A stretch of DNA of 64,000 nt from [Zimmermannella] bifida NBRC 103089 (GTDB taxonomy: Bacteria > Actinomycetota > Actinomycetes > Actinomycetales > Microbacteriaceae): NCBI RefSeq assembly GCF_001570925.1, contig NZ_BCSP01000004.1:62001-126000 (forward strand). Direction: 5' to 3'. Position 1 is the first letter of the stretch. Every line of letters starts with the position of its first letter. The notes under the pieces are model-generated. The model worked only from the letters and a program-made list of their open reading frames with translations, was not told the DNA's origin and made no database searches. A program made the translations under genes and the position numbers. Of this stretch, positions 1 through 8,106 are shown one piece after another.

Positions 1-1013
1 AGTTCCTTCGTCTCGAGGTCATAGTCGTACTTGAGCTTCTCCCACACGATCGGCTCAACTTCGTGTTCTTCACCGTCGACTTCGACGTACACGGTGTTCG
101 AAATGCGCGAGACAACGCCGACCGAGCCATTCACCCAGCGGCCGTCAGTGTCGTTGCGCAGGAACATCACCTGCGCGCCCTCCTTGAGCACGAGCTCTTC
201 TTCAGCCGGGAACGTGCGGGCGTGTTCAAAGTCACCGTGGACTTCGGCGGTTGCTGTCATGGCGCGGCCGGGAAGCCGCTCGAGTTCGCGCGCGTTGATG
301 CGCGAAACCGTCGCGTTTTTCGAGGCCAGCGTAATAATGCCGTCAGTCGGTGCCGGCCTGGCACCAATCTCGTTGAGCCGCGCGGCCATATCGGCCGTCA
401 CCTGTCCGTATCGCACGGCAGTCAGTAGCTGGCGAAACTCGTCATCGTGCTGGCGGTGGATTTCGCGCAGGGTGTGGATGCGCAGCTCCGTTTCGCGCCA
501 CACCCGCGCGTCGAAGAACCACATCGACTTGTAGTTATCGCGCATCCAGGCGCGCTCAGTCGGATCGCTCGGCGGCACCGGCGCCAACTGGAACGGATCA
601 CCGAACATGACCACCTGCACGCCGCCAAACGGCTCTGATGCCCGTCCTCGCGCCTGTCGCAGCGCCCGATCCATCGCATCCAGCAAATCTGCCGACACCA
701 TCGAGATCTCGTCGATCACGAGCGTGTCGATCTTCTTTAGCAGGCGCTTCACGTCGCGGGGCTGTTCCAGCGGCTGATTGCCAATAATGCCGATCGGCAA
801 TTTGAACAGCGAGTGGATCGTCTGCCCGCCCACATTGAGCGCGGCGACACCGGTAGGCGCGCAGATCACCAATTGCTTCGAGGTGTGAAACGACAGGTGA
901 TTCAGCAGCGTCGATTTACCGGTACCGGCGCGACCGGTCACAAACAGGTGCTCAGTGCTGTGCTCGATGGCATCGAACACCGCCTGCTGTTCGGGGGTGA
1001 GTTCGATCGCCAT
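1..1013 (-). CDS. PIF1-like DNA helicase/ATPase, N-terminal part, cut by window edge
   Basis: The minus-strand frame is open from the ATG at 1013 to the window edge (about 337 residues); the C-terminus lies outside. Seen: Walker A GRAGTGKST at residues 27-35, a CAPTGVAALN motif (51-60), Walker B TLVIDEISM (97-105) and a GDPFQLAPV sensor motif (138-146). This motif set is typical of PIF1/RecD2-like superfamily 1B helicases, which unwind DNA with 5'-3' polarity in the cytoplasm. The start codon overlaps the stop of the upstream copD-ctaG gene by one base (TAATG), so the two are probably translationally coupled. Nothing in the sequence explains why a helicase should follow an oxidase-assembly gene. 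Family membership is secure; the specific role is unknown. Confidence 0.85.
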   Translation of the reverse strand, partial: MAIELTPEQQAVFDAIEHSTEHLFVTGRAGTGKSTLLNHLSFHTSKQLVICAPTGVAALNVGGQTIHSLFKLPIGIIGNQPLEQPRDVKRLLKKIDTLVIDEISMVSADLLDAMDRALRQARGRASEPFGGVQVVMFGDPFQLAPVPPSDPTERAWMRDNYKSMWFFDARVWRETELRIHTLREIHRQHDDEFRQLLTAVRYGQVTADMAARLNEIGARPAPTDGIITLASKNATVSRINARELERLPGRAMTATAEVHGDFEHARTFPAEEELVLKEGAQVMFLRNDTDGRWVNGSVGVVSRISNTVYVEVDGEEHEVEPIVWEKLKYDYDLETKE

Positions 1014-3112
1014 TAGCGCCCTTCGCGTTCCGCCAGCTGCTTAAGCCGTTCGTTGTAGGCGTTGAGCTCGGCATCTTGGGTGCGGCTCGCGTTACGGTCG
1101 GAGCGCTTCGCGGCACGTTCATCCGATTTCGCCCACTGCAGACCGACAAGCAGCGCCAGAATGACTGTCGGGAACTCGCCCAGACCCCAAGCCACGGCAC
1201 CGCCGAGTTGTTGGTCGAGGATCGCCGAAAGCTCGCCCCAATCGCGTCCCGTCGACCCGAACCATTCGGCCACGAGCAGCGCTTCACCGGTCATCACGCC
1301 CAGCCCGAAGAACGCGTGGAAAGTCATGACCAGGATGAGCGCGATCAGTCGCATCGGGTACGAAGCGCGGGTGCGCATCGGGTCGTCACCAATGAGCGAT
1401 TCCACGAACAGGAAGCCGACGATGAGGAAGTGCGCGATCATCCACATATGACCGACGTGGTCGGCGACCGACCAGCGGAACAGCGGCGTGTAGTAGAACG
1501 TCAGCAGCGCGAGCGCGAAGTTCACCGCCGCGACAATCGGGTGGCTCACAAACGCCGCCCACTTCGAGTGCACGAGCTTGAGCGCCCATTCGCGCGCGCC
1601 CATCGAGCCGTCGGTGCGAGCGTTGACGGCACGCAGCAGCAGCGTCATCGGGGCGCCGAGCACGAGGAAGATCGGGATGATCATCGACAGGATCATGTGC
1701 TCCGTCATGTGGAAGCTGAACAGGAACTTGCCGTAGACGACCATGGCGCCGTTGACGTTGTAGAGCAGAATGAGCGCACCAACGGTGATGGATGCAGTGC
1801 GCCAGATCGGCCACTTGTCACCGCGGCGACGCAGTCGCGCAACACCGAAGTAATAGAAGATCATGCCCATCACGACCAGCGAGGTCCATACCGGGTCGAG
1901 TCGCCATTCGGTGAACAGGCGCGTGAACGTGAACTCGGGTGGCAGGGCGTCGCCCGAAAGCAGCTGCGCGGGAGTCGGGTCGGCGAGCTGATCCGCGGTG
2001 ATCTGTGGCTGCGGGCGCGGCGAACGGCCCAGTGCTGCGGCGGCACCCGAAACGGCACCCATGATCAGCAACTCGAGCGTGATCAGCCACACGAGCGGCC
2101 GACCGCCCGCCTGCGGTGCCGAAGCGGGCGCATCCTTCGCCGCTGCTGAAGCTGCCGCGCCACGGCCACGCTTGGTGACTACCGGCAGCTGCGCGCGCAT
2201 CCGATCAATGAAGTAGCGACGCTGTGCCGCACCGAAGCATCCGAGCACCACCGTGAGCAGAATCTTGAACAGCACGATGCCGCCGTAGCCGGTGTTCGTC
2301 AGGTCTTCGAGCGCTGAGAGGTTGAGGAACGAGGCGACGACACCACTGAAGCCGGTGATGGTGAAGGCCACCAGCGCGAGTTCGGAATAGCGCTCGGTGA
2401 GCGCGAGTCGGCGTGCTGGCGCCAGGCGCGGGGTCACCATTGCGAGCACGGCAAGACCACCGATCCAAACGGCGGCACCGGTGTAGTGGAGCGTGTTCGC
2501 ACCAACGGCGGTTTCGTGAGCGGCAGCACCGGCGGCGTGGCCGAGCGTGGCGACCGGCCAGAGGCAGAGCAGCCCGAACATCGTGGTGAGGAAAATGCCC
2601 CAGGGCGAGCGGCTGGCGAAGATGAACGTGGTGAGCATGGCGATCATCACGGTCGCCATCAGCCACATCTGGCCCATCTCGAGGTTTGTCAGGTAGTACC
2701 AGAGCCCCTGCCCAAATTCGGCGTCGAATGAGAACGGGATGGTCGAGACATCGAGGTAGGTGACGATCGACGCGTAGATGGTCGCGAAGGTCCAGGCGAC
2801 GGATGCACCCTGAGCGATGGTGAGGCACCGTTCGAACTCGGGGAGCTTGCGGCTCGCGGCCCACATGGCGAGCACGAGCGCGCCGAGGGTGAGCGCGGCG
2901 GTGAGGTTGAACGCGAGGCGCCCCAGCGGCACACCCCAGCGCACGAGGGGGCCGGGATCGCCAACAACGAGCGGCTCCGCACCACCCGCGGTGGTGTACG
3001 CAATGAACGTAAATGCGATGGCAACGATGAGCAGCGCCAGCGGCCCCCATTGCAGGGAACGAACGGTGGTCCGCGACCAACCGGTTGCGGCAGCGTGATC
3101 GGTCAGCAACAT
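1013..3112 (-). CDS. Bifunctional copper resistance CopD / cytochrome c oxidase assembly CtaG membrane protein
   Basis: This 699-residue polytopic membrane protein has many hydrophobic segments. The N-terminal half looks like CopD (copper import or resistance). After a hydrophilic Ala/Pro-rich linker near residues 310-335 and further helices, the C-terminal part looks like CtaG/Caa3_CtaG, with histidine-rich membrane segments (SFHMTEHMIL, VADHVGHMWMIAHF, MTFHAFFGLGV). Such fusions are common in actinobacteria and are thought to deliver copper to the cytochrome c oxidase CuB site. The start is the ATG at 3112, about 300 bp from the HU gene. Its stop overlaps the helicase start. Function follows from family resemblance; the domain boundary is approximate. 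Confidence 0.85.
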   Translation of the reverse strand: MLLTDHAAATGWSRTTVRSLQWGPLALLIVAIAFTFIAYTTAGGAEPLVVGDPGPLVRWGVPLGRLAFNLTAALTLGALVLAMWAASRKLPEFERCLTIAQGASVAWTFATIYASIVTYLDVSTIPFSFDAEFGQGLWYYLTNLEMGQMWLMATVMIAMLTTFIFASRSPWGIFLTTMFGLLCLWPVATLGHAAGAAAHETAVGANTLHYTGAAVWIGGLAVLAMVTPRLAPARRLALTERYSELALVAFTITGFSGVVASFLNLSALEDLTNTGYGGIVLFKILLTVVLGCFGAAQRRYFIDRMRAQLPVVTKRGRGAAASAAAKDAPASAPQAGGRPLVWLITLELLIMGAVSGAAAALGRSPRPQPQITADQLADPTPAQLLSGDALPPEFTFTRLFTEWRLDPVWTSLVVMGMIFYYFGVARLRRRGDKWPIWRTASITVGALILLYNVNGAMVVYGKFLFSFHMTEHMILSMIIPIFLVLGAPMTLLLRAVNARTDGSMGAREWALKLVHSKWAAFVSHPIVAAVNFALALLTFYYTPLFRWSVADHVGHMWMIAHFLIVGFLFVESLIGDDPMRTRASYPMRLIALILVMTFHAFFGLGVMTGEALLVAEWFGSTGRDWGELSAILDQQLGGAVAWGLGEFPTVILALLVGLQWAKSDERAAKRSDRNASRTQDAELNAYNERLKQLAEREGR

Positions 3113-3194
3113 GGTGCCTCCAGCCTAGCCCGCATCCGGTTCTAGTGCTGATGCGGTGCCATATGCACCGATCTTCGTGAAAAGGAGCAAGCAC

Positions 3195-3227
3195 GCGCCC
3201 CTTTCACGGCACATAAGGGCGCTTTTT
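3195..3227 (+). terminator. Plus-strand hairpin followed by T5
   Basis: GCGCCC at 3195-3200 pairs with GGGCGC at 3217-3222 and is followed by TTTTT. It has the form of a rho-independent terminator on the plus strand, but no plus-strand gene precedes it. It may end a short unrecognised transcript or be fortuitous. Confidence 0.35.
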
Positions 3228-3370
3228 CACGCTTTTGGTGCGGCGGGATGCGGTGGAGGCGCGGGATGCGGCGGGATGCGGCGGGATGCGGCGTGTGCGG
3301 GAGTGCGGGGGTGCGGGGGTGCGTGGCGTGTGCGGGGGCGCGCGGCGGGCGGGCTCGGTGCGGAAACGAA

Positions 3371-3402
3371 CGGTGGGGCCACCCAAACGGACGACCCCAC
3401 CG
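3371..3402 (-). terminator. Putative terminator downstream of HU gene
   Basis: CGGTGGGG (3371-3378) pairs exactly with CCCCACCG (3395-3402), leaving a 16-base loop. It lies just past the HU stop codon in the direction of transcription. It has no T-tract, so assignment rests on position and stem strength. Confidence 0.5.
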
Positions 3403-3418
3403 ACAGTGTTCGAGCGAA

Positions 3419-3709
3419 TTAGCCCTTGACTGCGTTCTTGAGCTTCGAACCAGCCGAGATCTTGACACCCTTCGAAGCAGGGATCTGGATCTCTGCGCCG
3501 GTCTGCGGGTTGCGACCGGTGCGAGCTGCGCGCTGCGTCTGCTCAACCGAAAGCCAGCCAGGAATCGTTACCTTGACGCCCTTTGCAGCGTTAGCTGCGA
3601 GCTGCTGGAAGAGGCCGTCGAGAACGGCGTTTACGGTTGCCTGGCTCTGACCGGTCTCAGCGGCGATGGTCGCAACGAGTTCGGTCTTGTTCACAGTCTT
3701 GTCTGCCAT
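3419..3709 (-). CDS. hup: HU-family histone-like DNA-binding protein
   Basis: A 96-residue protein matching bacterial HU: the N-terminal MADKTVNKTELVATIA helix, the AARTGRNPQTG DNA-binding arm and a KLKNAVKG end. HU dimers bend and compact DNA without strong sequence specificity. There is no Lys/Ala-rich C-terminal tail as found in mycobacterial HupB; a comparable basic stretch appears instead within ParB in this window. The ribosome binding site AGGAGG lies 5 bases before the ATG. It stands alone, with a terminator-like hairpin downstream and about 400 bp of spacer upstream. Confidence 0.95.
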   Translation of the reverse strand: MADKTVNKTELVATIAAETGQSQATVNAVLDGLFQQLAANAAKGVKVTIPGWLSVEQTQRAARTGRNPQTGAEIQIPASKGVKISAGSKLKNAVKG

Positions 3710-4111
3710 GAAGTCCTCCTAAGGACACGTGACGCTCAGGGATGAGCGTTTCTTACGTTGTGGTCACCTTCACGGGGCTCTCGCCCCAAATGGCAACGTC
3801 GCCAAACTAACACCGATGCCGTGCGATCGCTGAATTTACGCGGAAGTCGGGGGTATTGTTACCAAATTTTTCCCCTGCTGGCAGACATCCACCGGCCATG
3901 CAACCCGCTCTCGGTAACTTGCAAGCAACGCAACCGCATCCACCAACCAAACAATAAAACCCCAGGTCAGCATCCACTTCGCGTAATCATTCAGGAAAAT
4001 GCATAGTGGCGAGCAATTCAAAACTGCTCGCCACTATGGCAATTTGCTGTAAAGCCTCAATAAATTTGCATTACTTCGGCGTCAGCGCGCGTTTTACGCG
4101 AGATTTGGTGC
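3710..4111. other. Gene-free spacer between HU and rpsN
   Basis: About 400 bp with no credible gene, lower in GC than its neighbours. It should contain the HU promoter. The only clear structure is the long hairpin at 4002-4038. Confidence 0.6.
4002..4038 (-). terminator. Strong hairpin downstream of rpsN
   Basis: A perfect 14-bp inverted repeat (4002-4015 with 4025-4038, arms CATAGTGGCGAGCA/TGCTCGCCACTATG) with a 9-base loop. Read on the minus strand it is followed by CATTTTCC. It most likely ends the rpmB-rpmG-rpsN transcript. Confidence 0.7.
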
Positions 4112-4417
4112 TTACCAGCTCGACTTGCGGATGCCTGGAAGCTCACCGCGGTGGGCCATCTCACGGAAGCGGACACGCGAAATGCCGTACTTCGAGAGGA
4201 CACCACGTGGACGACCGTCGATCGAGTCGCGTCCGCGAACTCGTACCGGCGATGCGTCGCGAGGCAGCTTCTGCAGAGCTACGCGAGCTTCTTCGCGCGA
4301 CTCGTCGGTGCCGTTAGGGTCTACCAGCTGCTTCTTGAGCTGCAGACGACGCTCGGCGTAACGCGCAACGATTTCCTTGCGCTGTTCGTTCTTGGCAATC
4401 TTGCTCTTCTTCGCCAT
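4112..4417 (-). CDS. rpsN: 30S ribosomal protein S14 (zinc-free form)
   Basis: This 101-residue S14 ends [12 protein letters not shown], the usual C-terminus. It has no CxxC pairs, so it is the long zinc-independent form rather than the 61-residue zinc-binding form. It is the last gene of the rpmB-rpmG-rpsN unit, starting 3 bases after the rpmG stop. In several actinobacteria zinc-free ribosomal paralogues are controlled by Zur. Here the cluster sits next to zur and the zinc-uptake genes, but zur ends in its own hairpin and I see no clear Zur box before rpmB. Zinc control is therefore only a possibility. Confidence 0.95.
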   Translation of the reverse strand: MAKKSKIAKNEQRKEIVARYAERRLQLKKQLVDPNGTDESREEARVALQKLPRDASPVRVRGRDSIDGRPRGVLSKYGISRVRFREMAHRGELPGIRKSSW

Positions 4418-4420
4418 GGC

Positions 4421-4591
4421 TTAGCGCTCCTCACGGAATTCGACGTGCTTACGAATAACCGGGTCGTACTTCTTGAGCACGAGGCGGTCAGGGGTGTTGC
4501 GGCGGTTCTTCTTGGTCACGTACGTGAAACCGGTGCCGGCGGTGGAACGAAGCTTGATGATGGGACGTACGTCCTGCGACTTCTTAGCCAT
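4421..4591 (-). CDS. rpmG: 50S ribosomal protein L33 (zinc-free form)
   Basis: A 56-residue protein beginning [19 protein letters not shown] and ending EFREER, matching L33 throughout. The [10 protein letters not shown] segment lacks the CxxC pairs of the zinc-binding form. Its ATG overlaps the rpmB stop by one base (TAATG), so translation is probably coupled, and rpsN follows after 3 bases. It is a component of the large ribosomal subunit. Confidence 0.93.
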   Translation of the reverse strand: MAKKSQDVRPIIKLRSTAGTGFTYVTKKNRRNTPDRLVLKKYDPVIRKHVEFREER

Positions 4592-4827
4592 TAGAGCTTC
4601 ACTCCCTTCTTAAGCAGTTCTGCAACTACCGAGTCGATACCACGAGCGTCAATAACCTTGATGCCCTTTGCCGAAAGCGTCAGCGTAACGGTGCGCTTGA
4701 GCGAAGGTACGTAGTACTTCTTCTTCTGGATGTTTGGGTCGAACCGACGCTTGGTGCGACGGTGCGAGTGTGAAATGTTGTGACCAAACTGGGGGGTGTT
4801 CCCGGTCACCTGGCACACTGCGGCCAT
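4591..4827 (-). CDS. rpmB: 50S ribosomal protein L28
   Basis: A 78-residue L28 starting [17 protein letters not shown] and ending ELLKKGVKL. The frame is open further upstream, but the ATG at 4827 gives the normal L28 N-terminus and is preceded by GGAGCAACC. It has a single Cys, so no zinc knuckle. It is first in the rpmB-rpmG-rpsN unit. Its leader contains a 22-bp inverted repeat (4846-4867). It binds rRNA in the large subunit. Confidence 0.93.
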   Translation of the reverse strand: MAAVCQVTGNTPQFGHNISHSHRRTKRRFDPNIQKKKYYVPSLKRTVTLTLSAKGIKVIDARGIDSVVAELLKKGVKL

Positions 4828-4845
4828 GGTTGCTCCTTCAATACC

Positions 4846-4867
4846 GCAACACGCATGAACGTGTTGC
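4846..4867. promoter_or_regulatory. Inverted repeat in rpmB leader
   Basis: GCAACACG (4846-4853) and CGTGTTGC (4860-4867) form a perfect 8-bp dyad around CATGAA, 19 bases upstream of the rpmB start. It could be an operator or an mRNA hairpin. It does not resemble known Zur boxes. Confidence 0.4.
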
Positions 4868-4993
4868 CCAAGATCTCTTGTCGGCGTCCGAGCGGATAGG
4901 CCACATCGAACGCGGTTACGCCGGAGGAGTTCCCCAGGCGCACCAGCGCACAAGCTTACTTGGCCACGCGCATCCGCACAAGACGCAATAATC

Positions 4994-5016
4994 ACCGCCG
5001 CGCATCACGCGGCGGT
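4994..5016 (-). terminator. Terminator-like hairpin after zur
   Basis: ACCGCCGCG (4994-5002) pairs with CGCGGCGGT (5008-5016) across a 5-base loop, 24 bases past the zur stop. It suggests that the zinc operon ends here and that rpmB-rpmG-rpsN has its own promoter. Confidence 0.55.
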
Positions 5017-5039
5017 ATCACCCGACGAATGAACCGAAC

Positions 5040-5456
5040 TTAGGCAGTTTCGGCGGTGCACTTCGGGCAGAGCCCGAATACTTCGAGGTGGTGTGACGGC
5101 TGGGTGTAGCCGTGCGCCTCGACGAGCTGGCGCGACCAAACCTCAACGTCTGGCGTTTCAATTTCGACGGTTGCCTTGCAGTTGCGGCATACCAAGTGGT
5201 GGTGGTGCGCCTCGCTTTCACAGCTGCGGTAGCGCTCACCATCGGCAGTGTGTAGCGAGTCCGCTTCGCCGCTCTCGTGCAGCGAACCGAGCGCGCGATA
5301 CACCGTTGCCAATCCCATCCGCTGCCCGCGATCCTCGAGGATGCGGTGCAGTTCCTGCGCGCTGACAAACTCGGCGGTTTCGGCGAGCGCTTCACGCACT
5401 GCGTCACGCTGCCACGTCTTGCGGCGCTGCGGGCCTGCTGATGGAATTTCATTCAT
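5040..5456 (-). CDS. zur: FUR-family transcriptional regulator, probable zinc uptake regulator
   Basis: This 138-residue protein has the FUR layout: a winged helix (residues about 12-70, with LATVYRALGSL), then the metal-binding half with HHHH at 84-87, CRNC (90-93), HH (122-123) and CPKC (130-133). The two CxxC pairs form the structural zinc site. FUR proteins repress metal-uptake genes when metal is bound. It is the last gene of the znu operon, 24 bases after a permease gene, and this neighbourhood identifies it as Zur rather than Fur. Autoregulation with the operon is expected. Confidence 0.88.
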   Translation of the reverse strand: MNEIPSAGPQRRKTWQRDAVREALAETAEFVSAQELHRILEDRGQRMGLATVYRALGSLHESGEADSLHTADGERYRSCESEAHHHHLVCRNCKATVEIETPDVEVWSRQLVEAHGYTQPSHHLEVFGLCPKCTAETA

Positions 5457-5480
5457 GCCATCAGCCTAGCCCGAATGCCC

Positions 5481-6323
5481 CTATGCACGGTCGCTAATTT
5501 TTACAGGCAACGTTGCGGCAGCACCCCGCTGCGGTCCCCCAACGCCCAGGCTGCGCAGCACCGTGGCGACGACGAATACGAGCGTCGCGGTCAGCGCAAT
5601 CGAGCCACCTGCAGATATCGACAGCCAGCGCGAGATCCACAGGCCACCGGTGGCGGCCAAGATTCCCAGCACCACCGCGGTCGGAATCAACCAGACCACA
5701 TTGCGAACGAGCAGTTTCGCCGAAGCGGCCGGAGCGGCGATCATCGCAATCGCCAAGACCGACCCAATTGCGGGCATCGTAACCACGACGGTGCCAACGA
5801 TCAGCACCAGCGAGAGCGCTTCAAATCCCCAACCGGAGTAGCCGCTGGCAACGAACCCGCGCGGGTCGAAGGTCGAAAACAGCATCGGTTTCCACCACAG
5901 CGTCATCGCGACCACCGTAATGATCAGCATCGTGGCAATGAGCAGGATGCTCTCGCGATTGATGCCGAGGATGGTTCCGGTCAGGAACGAGTCAACTTTT
6001 GACTGCAATTGCGGATTCGCGGCGTGCAGGAACGTGCCGAGGGCGTAGCCGAACGACAGCACAATGCCGGCCGCAACTTCGTTACCCTGGCGGTGCAGCT
6101 TGCCGACGAGCACCATCAGCCCGACCAGCAGCATCCCCATGACAAACCCACCGAGCGCGAGATGTACCCCGAGGATGGCCGCAATCACGCCCCCGGGGAA
6201 CGTCGCGTGGGTGAGCGCCACGGTAAAGAACGCCCGCTTACGAAGCACCACCAGCGTGCCGACGATGCCGCAGAGCGCACCGACGAGCACCGCGGCGAGC
6301 ATGGCGTTGCCGAAGACCGTCAT
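5481..6323 (-). CDS. Metal ABC transporter permease (ABC-3 family), probable zinc
   Basis: A 280-residue polytopic membrane protein of the ZnuB/MntB family, with several transmembrane helices and the conserved FFTVALTHATFPGGVIA loop near residues 31-47. Its start overlaps the previous permease stop by 4 bases. With the second permease, the ATPase and the His-rich binding protein it should form a zinc importer. Two different permeases in one operon suggest that they form a heterodimer. Confidence 0.88.
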   Translation of the reverse strand: MTVFGNAMLAAVLVGALCGIVGTLVVLRKRAFFTVALTHATFPGGVIAAILGVHLALGGFVMGMLLVGLMVLVGKLHRQGNEVAAGIVLSFGYALGTFLHAANPQLQSKVDSFLTGTILGINRESILLIATMLIITVVAMTLWWKPMLFSTFDPRGFVASGYSGWGFEALSLVLIVGTVVVTMPAIGSVLAIAMIAAPAASAKLLVRNVVWLIPTAVVLGILAATGGLWISRWLSISAGGSIALTATLVFVVATVLRSLGVGGPQRGAAATLPVKISDRA

Positions 6324-7228
6324 GCCGCAACCGCCTCCGTGTCAGCCGCCGCATCCACCTGGCCGCGCTGGCGCTGCTGCCGAGCACGCCAGGGTGCCCG
6401 CACCAGCGTCGTTGCGATAGCGACGATGAAATACACGGCCACGAGCGCCAGCACCAGCACTGCCGACGGCGAGACACTGAGCTCGGCATCGACCGAGAGC
6501 CAGTAGCCGCCAAGCAGTCCAGCAAACGAACCCAGCAGCGCCGAGAACAGCGCAACCACCAAGATCACGCGAATATCACGGGAGATGCATCGACCGATCG
6601 CCGCAGGCACGATCAGCAGTGCGAGCACCAGCAAGTTGCCGACCGCACGCGAGGCCGCCACGACGACGATAGCGATCGCGATGTTCAAGATGAGTTCGTA
6701 GCGAAGCACCGAAACACCTGACGCAATTGCCCCCTGGCGGTCAAACGAGATAAACGTCTGCATCTTCCAGGTGGTGCCAACGAGCGCAATCGCAATCCCA
6801 CCGAGCACGGCGATGTAGATGAGATCGTGCGAGTTGATGGTGAGCAGTTGCCCAAACAGCAATTGTTCGAGCCCCGTGGAGTAGCGGGTCGTGCGCGAGA
6901 CGATGACGATACCCAGCGCGAACGTACCGGCGAGCATGACGGCAGTAGCCGCATCCGTACCGGTACCTTTTCTTGCGGCAAGGGTCAGCAACACGGTCGC
7001 GATGAGCGCAGCAATAGCGGCACCGATATAGATGCGCTCGCCTCCGCCGAGGATGAACCCGATCACGATGCCGGGAAAAACCGCGTGGACGAGGCCGTCA
7101 CTCACAAATTCGAGCCCGCGCAGGTTGAGCGCGACGCCGACCGCGGCGACGACAACCGCGAGCATGGCGAGGGCGATCGCCGCCGTCTGAATGAACGGCG
7201 CGCCAAACACGATGGCGATCGGGGTCAC
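6320..7228 (-). CDS. Metal ABC transporter permease (ABC-3 family), probable zinc
   Basis: A 302-residue membrane protein of the same ABC-3 family as its downstream neighbour, with the matching LEFVSDGLVHAVFPGIVIGF motif near residues 34-53 and hydrophobic helices throughout. It overlaps both the ATPase gene upstream and the second permease downstream by 4 bases, a tightly coupled operon. The C-terminus is hydrophilic and Gln/Arg/Ala-rich. Zinc specificity is inferred from zur and the His-rich binding protein. Confidence 0.88.
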   Translation of the reverse strand: MTPIAIVFGAPFIQTAAIALAMLAVVVAAVGVALNLRGLEFVSDGLVHAVFPGIVIGFILGGGERIYIGAAIAALIATVLLTLAARKGTGTDAATAVMLAGTFALGIVIVSRTTRYSTGLEQLLFGQLLTINSHDLIYIAVLGGIAIALVGTTWKMQTFISFDRQGAIASGVSVLRYELILNIAIAIVVVAASRAVGNLLVLALLIVPAAIGRCISRDIRVILVVALFSALLGSFAGLLGGYWLSVDAELSVSPSAVLVLALVAVYFIVAIATTLVRAPWRARQQRQRGQVDAAADTEAVAA

Positions 7229-8097
7229 AGAATGTCCCGCGATCGTGGGTCGTGCTGCACCGGGTGCGGGTGGGCAACGAGGTCGCTGTGCGTGTCGAAG
7301 TGGTCGTGCGATTCACCGAAGGCGCGCGTCACGTTTTCGGGAATGAGCGTTTCGTGAATCGGACCGAATGCGATCTGTTCGCGGTTTACGAGCAGGATGT
7401 GGGAACACACCTGGTGCGCGAGTTCGAGATCGTGGGTCGAGACGATGATGCCGACGCCTTCGCCACGCAGCTTGCGCAGTGTTGCCATGAGCGCCTTGCG
7501 GCTGGTGGTATCGAGCCCGTTGAAGGGTTCGTCGAGCAGTAGCAGATCGGGGCTGTCAACGAGCGCTCGCGCGAGCAGGCCGCGCTGGCGCTGACCGCCC
7601 GAGAGCGAGCCGAAGTGCGCGCTGGCACGATCGGCGAGGTCAACTCGTTCGAGCGCCTCGCGAACGGCTTTGCGATCGGCCTTGCCGGGCCAGCGGAAGT
7701 TGCCCAGCGTGCGGTAGCGCCCCATCATCACGACTTGCTGCAGCGATACGGGAAATTCGAGGTCGATTTCGTCGTGCTGCGGCAAGTAGCCGATGCGCCC
7801 CGCGGCGGCGCGTGGATCGCCATCGAGTACGTGAAGCTCGCCGCGCACGGTTTTCACCAGGCCGAGCAGGGCCTTGAGCAGGGTCGACTTACCCGAGCCA
7901 TTGGGACCAACCAGCGCCAACGCATCCCCCGACGCAATACTGAAGTCGAGGTGGTCGAGGGCAATGGCTTGGCCGCCGTACGAGAGCCCGGCATCGTGAG
8001 CGGTAACGAGGGTGCGTTCCGGATGCAGTGGTGCGGCCGGATGCGAGGACGTCCCCGATATCGCATCGACACCGGGGACGTCACATGGTGAATTCAT
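7225..8097 (-). CDS. znuC: Metal ABC transporter ATP-binding protein, probable zinc
   Basis: A 290-residue ABC ATPase with Walker A GPNGSGKST, the signature LSGGQRQRGLLARAL, Walker B LLLLDEPFNGLD and a H-loop STHDLELAH. It powers the zinc importer. I chose the ATG at 8097; a TTG lies two codons upstream. The C-terminal tail is His-rich (ESHDHFDTHSDLVAHPHPVQHD), unusual for an ABC ATPase and possibly a local zinc-sensing or buffering segment. The gene starts 9 bases after the binding-protein stop and overlaps the permease by 4 bases. Confidence 0.9.
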   Translation of the reverse strand: MNSPCDVPGVDAISGTSSHPAAPLHPERTLVTAHDAGLSYGGQAIALDHLDFSIASGDALALVGPNGSGKSTLLKALLGLVKTVRGELHVLDGDPRAAAGRIGYLPQHDEIDLEFPVSLQQVVMMGRYRTLGNFRWPGKADRKAVREALERVDLADRASAHFGSLSGGQRQRGLLARALVDSPDLLLLDEPFNGLDTTSRKALMATLRKLRGEGVGIIVSTHDLELAHQVCSHILLVNREQIAFGPIHETLIPENVTRAFGESHDHFDTHSDLVAHPHPVQHDPRSRDIL

Positions 8098-8106
8098 TGG
8101 CAAAAG

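Larger units (their letters stand above)
3113..3418. repeat. Gene-free spacer with GGGATGCGGC short tandem repeats
   Basis: This 306-bp gap separates copD-ctaG from HU. Between 3241 and 3292 the ten-base unit GGGATGCGGC occurs several times, three in tandem, so GGATGC appears four times within 52 bases. It grades into GTGCGGGG-type G-rich repeats up to about 3358. No convincing gene lies here. Two hairpins flank the repeat and are listed separately. Confidence 0.7.
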
